A stretch of 64,000 nucleotides of DNA, taken from the NCBI RefSeq assembly GCF_029784155.1, contig NC_073691.1, positions 55,734,356-55,798,355 on the forward strand, in the 5' to 3' direction. Below are positions 12,301 through 20,734 of the stretch, in pieces. The stretch is from Uranotaenia lowii (Eukaryota; Arthropoda; Insecta; Diptera; Culicidae). Each line of letters begins with the position of its first letter. The stretch's first letter is position 1. The position numbers and the translations under genes were made by a program. A model generated the notes under the pieces. That model searched no databases. It was not told where the DNA came from and saw only the letters and a program-made list of their open reading frames with translations.

Positions 12301-12782
12301 TATACGACGCTCATTAGACCGGTTGTTCTCTACGGGCACGAGACATGGATATTGCTCGAGGAGGACCTGCGTACACTCGGAGTATTTGAGCGACGAGTGT
12401 TAAGAACCATCTTTGGCGGCGTACAGGAGAACGGAGTGTGGAGGCGAAGGATGAACCACGAGCTCGCGCGACTCTACGGCGAACCCAGTATCCAGAAGGT
12501 GGTAAAAGCTGGCCGGATACACTACGGGACATGTTGCGCGAATGCCGGACGACTGTCCTGCAAAACAGGTGTTCGCTACGAATCCGGTAGGAACAAGACG
12601 AGCGGGGGCGCAACGAGCAAGGTGGTTAGACCAAGTGGAGCGTAATCTGGCGAACGTGGGGTGATCGAGAAATTGGAGAACGGTTGCCATGGACCGAGTG
12701 AATTTTAGGAATTATGTTTGTCAAGTTATGTCGTGAGACGGACTAAATGTATAAATGTAAATAAAAAAATAAATAAAAAAAA
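9393..12782 (+). mobile_element. RTE-type LINE, nearly full length, disabled
   Basis: This is a LINE with one long ORF encoding an apurinic-type endonuclease followed by reverse transcriptase, the organisation of RTE-like elements. The 5' limit is approximate: a CTAGT word occurs just before the element (about 9388) and again after the AAATAAATAAAAAAAA tail (12783), a possible short target duplication. The 3' end is an A-rich AATAAA-repeat tail, as in RTE elements. It is in antisense orientation in the intron, and its tail ends about 12 bp from the 5' splice site. A 3' fragment of the same family is at 58200-58612. Confidence 0.75.
9859..12645 (+). pseudogene. RTE-type LINE endonuclease/reverse-transcriptase ORF, broken
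   Basis: The endonuclease region (about 9859-10560) shows LQEVCWKG (catalytic Glu), INVHSPH and IESDHYLV (the SDH motif). The usual GDFN motif reads GGFNAQVG, so a catalytic-site Asp is replaced by Gly. The N-terminal TWNCRSLN motif lies in another frame just upstream, separated by what looks like a 4-bp duplication near 9875. A single TGA at 10915-10917 interrupts an otherwise continuous frame. Reverse transcriptase follows (about 11250-12200) with FIDFKAAYD (motif A), GLRQGDGLS (B) and CFADDIDIV (C, FADD). Near 12525 the frame shifts again and the C-terminal block is lost. In LINEs this protein nicks target DNA and primes reverse transcription; this copy cannot make it. Confidence 0.8.
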
Positions 12783-12794
12783 CTAGTTACTCAC

Positions 12795-13330
12795 CCCACA
12801 CCACTGCTCCCACCGGGTTTCCTGCCCAGAGACCCGGGCACCCTCTCCGCATAGATGTAATCCCAGTTGTCGATCTTCAGCGATTCAGAACGAACATTTT
12901 TCCGATAGCTCGGGAAACGATGATCACTCGATTCACTTCCGGTATTGAGGTCCCGCTCTTCAACCCGTTCCACTTTTCTTCTACCCCCACCACTACTGGC
13001 ACCACACTTCCGGCATTGATAACGCCGATGATTCTGCTGCAACCGACTCTTGCCCACCAAACCAAATTGACCCACGTTGGCCACATCCGGCAGATGCAGC
13101 CTCGAATCGACGACATCATCGATGTTCTGGATCACGAACTGCGGCGGGTGTCCTCCCATAATTTCGGCAGAAATGTTTGGATTCGATTCCACCAGATTAG
13201 TGGGCCCTGTGATGCAAGCCGGTTCCACGATGGAGCTGTAGGTGCGACCCCGAGAATCAACACGCAGCTGGACCACTGCCATCCTGGTCAGAATCGATGG
13301 CCATGTTTTGCTATACTTGAGCAGGGACAT
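12795..13330 (-). CDS. Transporter-like (SLC16) protein, N-terminal coding exon
   Basis: This minus-strand exon encodes a hydrophilic N-terminal extension of about 178 residues with no membrane segment. Features include IVEPACITGP, a basic CRKC-containing stretch and a Ser/Gly-rich end (KPGGSSGVG). It ends at a consensus 5' splice site GG|GTGAGT, two bases into a codon; the exon at 1864 supplies the missing base. I chose the ATG at 13330; the ATG at 13282 is an alternative. The frame is open further upstream, and a strong 3' splice-site-like tract (CCCCCCATTTTCCTCCCAG) ends at 13378, so the exon may begin at 13377 with upstream non-coding exons outside it. The extension itself has no recognised domain; identity rests on joining to the SLC16 exon. 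Confidence 0.6.
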
Positions 13331-14822
13331 TCCCGCGAACCTCGTCAGATCCCAGCTGCTGGCCAGGTTAAAAAGATCTGGGAGGAAAATGGGGGGACGG
13401 GACCAAGCCAATGAATTTCAAACTTTAACATTTAACCACTAGACACAGCGGCCGCCCACAACACAACACAACTCGGAATGGGTTGTCATAATTTTTATGG
13501 AACCACTTGATACCCAGGACGATGATGTTGGCACGGGTTCGCTCGTGTGGAAACATCACTGGCTTCCAGCTTCCAGCTTATATTGCCGCCCCGGAGGATT
13601 TTACGGGACCAGACATCGTTAAATGATGACACTTTTATTCTCGATTACTGGCAGTTTTTAGAAACAGTTGCATACTTTACACCCACTTCTTGGTGGCTGG
13701 TTGGCGTTTTGGAAAAGTTTCGCTCAAAGTGCTAGCCAAGAATTATGTCCGCTGCTGCTGTTGGTGGCCGAATGAGAAGGCGTCTGTTCCTTAAAAAGTC
13801 GTTGCCACCATTTTCACCGGCGATGGTTCCAGGCAATGGAAACTAATTTTCTGCCGGGAGAGAGAAATAAAAGAAAGCAAAGCAGAATGTTAATGTTAGT
13901 AGTTTATACCTATAACTTGTCAAAAGTAGGGTTGGATGAATTTGATGACTTTTTAATATTATTTTTTTTTATTTTTAATTTGATTGATCTCTTTGCTTGA
14001 GCATTTGATTATAAATTGTATCACATTCAATCGAACAATTCATCCCAAAATGAAAGTCAAAGAAAAGTCCTTAAGGATGCATCCCCATTACGAAATTGTC
14101 CCTCTTTTTTAAGGTCACACTTTTGCTGACCGGCTGACTGACCTATTTGAGTTTTCAAAGAAAAACAATCTCTATTTGGCCTAGCTCAATCGCATTCTGC
14201 TTCAGCCAGCCAGTGCAGGATCTATTTATCTAGTCTTGGATTTCATGAGCCCAGGCCAGGAAATAAAAGTTGGTAAATGTCCGACCTCATCGTTGTCTTG
14301 CTGTAGGGTGCCAAAAGTGATGACTTCACTGAATGGTCCATTGGCTTTGTGCAGCATCAGTTGGTTGGCTCCTCATCTCCTGATTTGTCTTGTACTGGCG
14401 ACAAACACAAAAAATAGTGCACTTTCATTGCGAGTTTGCTGCACTCTGCAGCCCTACTGCCAGCTCGTGACAGACATCCTGGCCTTCACTGAAATGGCAG
14501 AAAATCTTGCTCATATTGGCTCATTACATTTTAACATGAGATGGGGAAATTTCGTTAATTTACAAGAAAATCAATGCTGTCCAAGTATTCAAAAATTTTG
14601 AAAAACCACATCAAAGTCAGTCAATAAGGCTAAAATATTTTATAAGTTTTTCACAAAGAGCAAAAACCATCAGCGTTTTTATACTTGGCGTAAAAATCTT
14701 CAAATGTTGAACGTTTAACCAAATGGTGACTTTGAAATAGTTACAGAAAAAAACTGCATTAAAAGTATTCCGTGTCTCTCGAACAACAACAAAGTGTCTT
14801 CAGAATATTTGGTCCTTGGTCC
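13331..14822. other. 5' flank of the transporter-like exon
   Basis: The region holds unassigned DNA of mixed composition. A splice-acceptor-like tract lies at 13378-13400 on the minus strand. A plus-strand frame at 14236-14601 is open for 121 codons but resembles nothing I recognise. The promoter or a 5' non-coding exon of the transporter gene could lie here or upstream; I see no clear core-promoter set. Confidence 0.35.
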
Positions 14823-14835
14823 TCCTTTATAACTT
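14823..14835. repeat. Target-site duplication, left copy, of I-clade LINE copy 1
   Basis: tcctttataactt is present here and identically at 17621-17633, flanking the LINE insertion. At this end it is followed directly by the poly(T) that represents the element's poly(A) tail on the minus strand. Confidence 0.9.
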
Positions 14836-14990
14836 TTTTTTTTTTTTGTAAATTCTTTATTTGAAACGGCTCATACCTTTAGGCTTTAAGGAGCCAAACT
14901 CGTTTTGTTTGATAACAATTGTGTGCTTATATCTAGTTCACTTTTAAAGAAAAAAGAAGATAGATAGGGAAATATGAAAATAAGAAGAAA

Positions 14991-17210
14991 TTATAGACGA
15001 AGATCAATAGCTTTTAGGAAAAGATATATTTCGAACATGTAGTCCAAGTCTCTCACACCCAGCACATCTCTCACTGGAACATAGGGTGGTTTTCCTCGGG
15101 CCCGAAGGGAGTCTATCAGGTTCGTTCTAGCGACAAGATGGACCTCGCACGACCAAACAATATGCTCGATGTCGTGGTAACCTTGACCGCAACTACACAA
15201 ATTGCTGCCAGCAATATTCAAACGATAGAGTACCGCGTCTAAGGAATAATGATTGGACATGAGACGGGAAAATATACGAATAAAATCTCGACTCAGGTCC
15301 AACCTATTAAACCAGGGTTTGAGGCTTACCTTTGGGATAATCGAGTGGAGCCATCGACCCAACTCATCCTCGTCCCATTTGCGCTGCCAGTTGACAAGAG
15401 AGTTCCTTCGAACTATGAAGTAAAATTCGTTGAAGACGATTTCACGGTGATATGTGTCGCCTTCCATCGCCCCCACCTTTGCCAGAGAGTCCGCCCTCTC
15501 ATTACCCAATATCGAGCAATGTGAGGGGACCCAAACGAAGGTGATGGCAAAGCAACGTCTTGATAAAGCACTCAGAGTCTCCCGTATCTTCCCGAGGAAA
15601 TACGGTGAGTGCTTTCCTGGTCTTATTGAACGGATTGCTTCAACAGAACTGAGGCTGTCCGTTATAATATAGTAGTGTCCTACTGGCCTTGAAACGACGC
15701 TGTCCAACGCCCAGTAAATGGCTCCTAATTCTGCGATGTATACCGAGCATGGTGGATGGAGGTTATATGAGGCAGTAGCTATTTCGTTAAAAACTCCAAA
15801 TCCCGTTGATTCCTCTATAAGCGACCCATCTGTAAAGTACATTTTGTCAGCATCGACGTGTCTATATTTAGCATCGAAAATTCTTGGAATCAGAAGTGGA
15901 CGATGCGAATCAGGGATTCCACGAATTTCTTGCTGCATAGACAAATCAAACTGGACAGAAGAGTTGTCGTAGTCTGGGATGTAAACACGAGTTGGAGAAT
16001 ATGAAGAAGGATTAACCTGCATGGACATGAAGACATGGTATATAGACATAAATCTGGTTTGAAGATTTTGCTCAAGAAGCCTTTCAAAATTTGCGGTCAC
16101 CAATGGGTTCATGACCTCACACCTGATGAGGAACCGGAGTGATAACAAATTGAATCGATCTTTTAGTGGGAGTATGCCTGCCAAAACTTCAAGACTCATA
16201 TTATGCGTAGAAGGCATACAGCCCAAAGCGATGCGGAGACAACGATATTGGATACGCTCGAGTTTGATGAGATGAGTTTTAGCAGCTGACTGGAAACAGA
16301 AGCTACCATATTCCATAACTGAGAGAATTGTTGTTCGATACAATTTTAAAAGATCTTCTGGGTGAGCTCCCCACCAAGTGCCAGTGATTGATCGGAGAAA
16401 ATTGATTCTTTGTTGGCATTTTCCTTTCAGATACTCAATGTGGGCTCTCCAGGTACATTTGGAATCAAACCAAACCCCAAGATACTTAAAACACCTCGAT
16501 TGAGTGATCGTTCTGCCTAGGAGATGAAGCTTAGGTTGAGCAGGTCTACGCTTCTTAGAGAAAACAACCATCTCCGTTTTCTGTGGAGAAAACTCAATCC
16601 CAAGTCCCAAAGCCCAGGTTGACAATCTGTCTAAAGTATCTTGTAAAGGTCTGTGCAGATGAGACTCAGTAGATCCTGTGACAGACACTACGCCGTCATC
16701 TGCAAGTTGTCTTAGTGTGCAACCTTCGGAGATACAACTGTCGATGTCACTTACGTAAAAGTTGTACAAAAGAGGACTCAAACATGAACCTTGCGGGAGG
16801 CCCATGTAAGAGGTCCTTCTAATTGAAATATCTCCGTGAGCAAAGTTCAGATGTTTCTCACAAAGCAAGCTGTATAAGATGTTGTTCAATAGGGGAGGCA
16901 GACCCCGGGAGTGCAACTTGTCAGACAAAACCTCTATTGAGACTGCATCAAAAGCTCCCTTTATGTCTAGAAACACTGAAGCCATTTGCTCACGTTTTGC
17001 GTACGCCATTTGTATCTCTGAAGACAGCAAAGCAAGACAATCGTTTGTCCCTTTGCCCCTTCGAAACCCAAATTGAGTATCTGAAAGGAGATCATTTGTT
17101 TCCACCCATTTATCCAATCGGAACAAAATCATTTTCTCCATCAATTTCCGAATGCAAGACAACATCGCTATTGGACGGTACGAATTAAAATCGGAAGCTG
17201 GTTTCCCAGG
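14991..17210 (-). CDS. I-clade LINE ORF2 fragment: reverse transcriptase and RNase H, 5'-truncated
   Basis: A continuous frame of about 740 codons without the endonuclease part. It contains SYRPIAML, RT motif A FLDIKGAFDAVS, motif B GLPQGSCLSPLL and motif C LADDGVV, then RNase H with the catalytic set in YFTDGS, AELGAIYWALD, IITDSLSS and VPSHCSILGNERAD. A C-terminal Cys/His cluster (CSCGQGYHDIEHIVWSC) follows. RNase H distinguishes the I clade from jockey and CR1. No start codon of its own is expected; the first ATG is at 17165. The frame is intact, suggesting recent insertion. The LINE-encoded polymerase would act on its RNA at the nuclear target site. Confidence 0.85.
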   Translation of the reverse strand, partial: PGKPASDFNSYRPIAMLSCIRKLMEKMILFRLDKWVETNDLLSDTQFGFRRGKGTNDCLALLSSEIQMAYAKREQMASVFLDIKGAFDAVSIEVLSDKLHSRGLPPLLNNILYSLLCEKHLNFAHGDISIRRTSYMGLPQGSCLSPLLYNFYVSDIDSCISEGCTLRQLADDGVVSVTGSTESHLHRPLQDTLDRLSTWALGLGIEFSPQKTEMVVFSKKRRPAQPKLHLLGRTITQSRCFKYLGVWFDSKCTWRAHIEYLKGKCQQRINFLRSITGTWWGAHPEDLLKLYRTTILSVMEYGSFCFQSAAKTHLIKLERIQYRCLRIALGCMPSTHNMSLEVLAGILPLKDRFNLLSLRFLIRCEVMNPLVTANFERLLEQNLQTRFMSIYHVFMSMQVNPSSYSPTRVYIPDYDNSSVQFDLSMQQEIRGIPDSHRPLLIPRIFDAKYRHVDADKMYFTDGSLIEESTGFGVFNEIATASYNLHPPCSVYIAELGAIYWALDSVVSRPVGHYYIITDSLSSVEAIRSIRPGKHSPYFLGKIRETLSALSRRCFAITFVWVPSHCSILGNERADSLAKVGAMEGDTYHREIVFNEFYFIVRRNSLVNWQRKWDEDELGRWLHSIIPKVSLKPWFNRLDLSRDFIRIFSRLMSNHYSLDAVLYRLNIAGSNLCSCGQGYHDIEHIVWSCEVHLVARTNLIDSLRARGKPPYVPVRDVLGVRDLDYMFEIYLFLKAIDLRL

Positions 17211-17213
17211 CGT

Positions 17214-17620
17214 AATTTTGTGGGAGGTTTGTCGCGGGAAACATCCTTAAGCACTTTGTGGAATGTGGCACGCAGCATGCGTAATCGTTCTCACACGAAC
17301 GAAAGTGAAGAACATTCGCATAAATGGATTTTCAATTTCGCACGGAAAATCTGTCCAGATTCCACACCAGTGCAAAAAATCATCCGAAGTGTGTCTCCGA
17401 ACAGATGCGATCTGGATTCCAGCTTTTCAATGATGGAATTCTCACTTGCTCTCCTCTCTTGTAACAATTCAGCTCCGGGAGTTGATAAAATAAAATTTAA
17501 CTTGTTGAAAAACCTTCCGGATGCCGCCAAATTTCGCTTGTTGAATTTATTTAATCAATTCTTGGAGCATAACATTGTTCCCGAAGATTGGAGACAAGTG
17601 AGAGTTATTGCCATCCAAAA
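17214..17620 (+). pseudogene. Inverted 5' segment of I-clade LINE copy 1
   Basis: The plus strand encodes GGLSRETSLSTLW through LLSCNNSAPGVDKIKF to VRVIAIQ, the stretch that directly precedes PGKPASD in ORF2 of the intact copy. It is therefore the upstream neighbour of the minus-strand part, flipped. Two or three unexplained bases lie at the inversion joint (17211-17214). The right end meets the target duplication without a gap. Confidence 0.9.
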
Positions 17621-17633
17621 TCCTTTATAACTT
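17621..17633. repeat. Target-site duplication, right copy, of I-clade LINE copy 1
   Basis: This is identical to 14823-14835 (tcctttataactt). It follows CCAAAA, the last LINE-derived bases of the inverted segment. Confidence 0.9.
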
Positions 17634-17727
17634 GAAACCAACAAAATAAGTCCAAGTCTACTATGACAAAATTGAAAATCATGACTTTTTCGTTTCAAGA
17701 GAAGGAGCTTTATTTTGAGTTGTAGAG

Positions 17728-18227
17728 TAAGCTTGCCAGATTGCCCGGTTTTATCCGGGTTTGCCCGGATATTTGATGCAAAATTTCGAGAAAGTCCGGT
17801 CCGGCCCGGTTGCCCGGATATCGTAAAAAAAGTCCGGATATTGCCCGGATTTTTCCACAATTTTCACAAAGAAACCAAAAAAAATCAAAGTTTTTGAGTA
17901 AGTTTCAGCAAAATCAATTAACGGTATGGACATTTTCAACGGTTGTTTCAAATAATTTCGCTGATTTACTTTTATAAACCTTTAAATATTTAAGTGTTCC
18001 AAAAAGTTTTTGGAAGTCTGCAATTACATTAATAAAATATTAATTTCATTTTTTTTTGCATTTTTTCTTTGCTTTTAGATATAATAACACCTAAATTTTG
18101 CCCGGTTATTGCCCGGTTTTTGGATTTGAAAAATTGAAATCCATGCCCGGATTTTGCCAGGTTTTTTTGAAAAAATGCCCGGAATTGCTAGGCCCGGATG
18201 GGAGTGGAAAAAATTCTGGCAACCTTA
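17728..18227. mobile_element. hAT-type MITE, copy 2 (500 bp, 8-bp target duplication)
   Basis: It starts taagcttgccaga and ends tctggcaacctta, in the opposite orientation to the copy at 7802. The exact 8-bp duplication ttgtagag is at 17720-17727 and 18228-18235. GCCCGG words are clustered at both ends, with an AT-rich centre. Near-equal length and high visible similarity to copy 1 suggest recent spread by a transposase supplied elsewhere. Confidence 0.85.
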
Positions 18228-18235
18228 TTGTAGAG

Positions 18236-19317
18236 TACTCAAAAATATGAAACTTTGTTGAAGAACCAAGTGCAACAAACCGGTGTTGGTGCCATTTATC
18301 ACCACGCGCTTATATTTGAACACAACATGCAAATATTTGACGTGTTTCGCTTGTTTCCAAACAAAAATTGAATTCTGTGCTACGCAGAACGTGAAGAACA
18401 AAGCGATTGATAACACTAGTTTACAGCATTTTTGAACTTAGCAAACCGAAGGACATTTTAAATGTGAAATCAGGCGCTAAATCCGAAAAAAAATTTAAAA
18501 AAATCTCAGTAGAACAGTTTTTGAATTATGCTACAAATATGAAGTTTTGAAATAGTTGAATGGAAAAAAATTGACAAAATTGACAAAAATGATAAAAATG
18601 ACAGAAATGACGAAAATGTAAAATGTAAATCAATAATCATCAAAATGCAATAAAATATAATGTGTGCGCTCGATTGCAGTGAAATTGCTGTTTGAATAAC
18701 CGATCACTTTTTTGGCAAGCCAAACATAAAATTATTGGTTACTAGCTCAACCCAATTGCCACTTAAATGTATACTAGTAAGAATGCCCCTGAAATGTATG
18801 ATAAAACTTTGATTTCTATGTGATTCATTTTAGTAAAGGGCCAAAGATGTTTCGAGAAAATCGCGTTGAAAGTAATTAGGTTTAAAATGTAGGTCTTCAA
18901 ACGGTACTTTTCCACCCAGTTGACAATTCGATTTGTTAACATTTGGCCGCATGCCCTTTTGAAAAAATTGATACCATTGCTGCTCTCATGCTGGGTGGGA
19001 AAATAGAATCTTATTGGAAAAAAAATAATGTGATACTGGGATCAGCTCATCTAGTAGAAGCATGTATCCTGCCAAGTTAAAAACAAAATCAAAAATAAAT
19101 ATTTTAAATATTGTCGAGTATAAGTTTTTGCATCATTCAATTCCACTTGCCGTTCCAAATGTTCATTTCCTTTGAATTAACTGACATATAATCGTTTTTT
19201 AATTCAAGTGTGTGATTTAATCATCAATACTCTTATTAATCTAAGTATATGTCTATAGTTGTATAACTTTCATTTGATAGTATTTCTTATAAAGTTTAAT
19301 ACTGACAAAATCGATTT
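18236..19317. other. AT-rich DNA with a small 9-bp repeat block
   Basis: No gene is supported. At about 18570-18620 there is a short block of TTGACAAAA-type 9-mers, an outlier of the minisatellite that begins at 19318. The rest is AT-rich with no inverted termini that I could match. Confidence 0.4.
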
Positions 19318-20105
19318 AAAAATGAGAAAAATGAAAAAGTATACAAAATAGACAAAATTGACAAAATTAACAAAATTGATAAAATTGACAAAATTGACCA
19401 AATTGACTAAACTGACTAAATTGACTGAATCGACTAAATTTACTAAATTGACTACCTGGGCTTAATTGACAAAATAGCCTAAATTGAGTAAATTCACAAA
19501 ATTGTCAAAACTATCCAAATTGACAAAATTGACAAAATTGAGAAAATTTACAAAATTTACAAAATTTACAAAATTTTCAAAATTTACAAAATTTACAAAA
19601 TTTACAAAATTTACAAAATTTACAAAATTTACAAAATTTACAAAATTTACAAAATTTACAAAATTTACAAAATTTACAAAATTTTCAAAATTTACAAAAT
19701 TTACAAAATTTACAAAATTTACAAAATTTACAAAATTTACAAAATTTACAAAATTTAAAAAATTTACAAAATTTACAAAATTTACAAAATTTACAAAATT
19801 TACAAAATTTACAAAATTTAAAAAATTTACAAAATTTACAAAATTTACAAAATTTACAAAATTTACGAAATTTACAAAATTTACAAAATTTACAAAATTT
19901 ACAAAATTTACAAAATTTACAAAATTTACAAAATTTACAAAATTTACAAAATTTACAAAATTTACAAAATGTATACATTTTCAAAATGGACAAAATGACA
20001 AAATTGACAAAATTGACAAAATTAACAGAATTGACAAAATTGACAAAAATGATAAAATAGACATAATTGACAAAATAACAAAATTGAAAATATTGACATT
20101 TCAAA
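19318..20105. repeat. 9-bp minisatellite (AAATTTACA / AAATTGACA)
   Basis: About 47 nearly perfect AAATTTACA units span about 19543-19970. They are flanked on both sides by degenerate AAATTGACA units back to 19318 and out to 20105. Because the unit is 9 bp the array stays open in frame as KFT or KID repeats on one strand and cysteine-rich repeats on the other; these are not genes. Variant units (TTTTCAAAA, TTTAAAAAA, TTTACGAAA) are scattered, so homogenisation is recent but incomplete. Related blocks lie at 18570-18620, 24795-24857 and 27580-28515. Confidence 0.9.
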
Positions 20106-20726
20106 GTTGTCATAATGTTCAATATCTGTAGTTAATTCGATCGATTTTTGTAACCTACGTTGAAGCATCGTATTTTAGTCTAGCAGTTGTAAATTTACTT
20201 TTTTTTTTTAATTTCTTCGCTTCCTTTGCTTGAGTGGTTGAATTATTCGAAACACATTGAGGCATCTTTTTTAAAAATTATACTCTTTATTTTTAGACCT
20301 CTTCTATTTTATAGATATAAGATCATAATGTCATAGAAACGGGATCATACAAGATATCCCAGAATTCAATCATTCAAAAAATTACAATTAGTTTACAATA
20401 ATGTTATCATTTATGTGAGTTTTTTAATTATTTCAAAACACTTTTATCCTATAAAAATTTTTGAATCTTTATTTCTTAAATTCATTTAAGATTTACTACG
20501 TTCGAAATACTTTAATCATTATTTAGAATTTATAAATCTATCATTTATTTATTATTTTGTTTCCTGTGTATCCAAATATAATTTATAAACTGTAAGAAAG
20601 GCTACAATCCACTGTAAAGTGTATTAATTTGGGTTTTTGATTGGCCTACTAATGCATATGCAAGGAACGGAATAGTATACCTAGCATCCAGTTATCCTGG
20701 ATATAGAGGGAATTATCTTTAACCTT
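20106..20726. other. AT-rich DNA without recognised features
   Basis: I see no coding, structural or repeat signal that I can name between the minisatellite and the hAT-like element. Confidence 0.4.
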
Positions 20727-20734
20727 AGCACAAG

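Larger units (their letters stand above)
1865..12794 (-). other. Intron of the transporter-like gene, about 10.9 kb, filled with transposable elements
   Basis: On the minus strand the intron opens with GTGAGTAAC at 12794 and closes with ttcattttcag at 1865. The upstream exon ends with two bases of a codon and the downstream exon supplies the third, so the reading frame is kept (GG+G, glycine). The intron carries RTE, copia and MITE insertions. Splicing is inferred from consensus sites and phase only. Confidence 0.65.
14836..17620 (-). mobile_element. I-clade LINE, copy 1: 5'-truncated with inverted 5' segment
   Basis: The 3' end (poly(T) at 14836-14848) and ORF2 sequence to about 17211 are in minus orientation. 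The adjoining 5' portion (17214-17620) is in plus orientation. Exact 13-bp target duplications flank the whole. The element otherwise matches the full-length copy at 30928-36802. The two halves meet in the source element at consecutive bases (CCAAAA then G-CC), so nothing was lost between them. This is the known outcome of twin priming during target-primed reverse transcription. Confidence 0.9.

Noticed and set aside
14236..14601. 121-codon plus-strand frame upstream of the transporter exon
   Set aside because: No domain or similarity recognised; opposite strand to the gene; could be chance in moderately GC DNA.
19484..20131. 215-codon plus-strand frame rich in KFT repeats, and cysteine-rich minus-strand frame
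   Set aside because: Both are translations of a 9-bp minisatellite whose unit length is a multiple of three, so stops are excluded automatically. No conserved flanks or domains.
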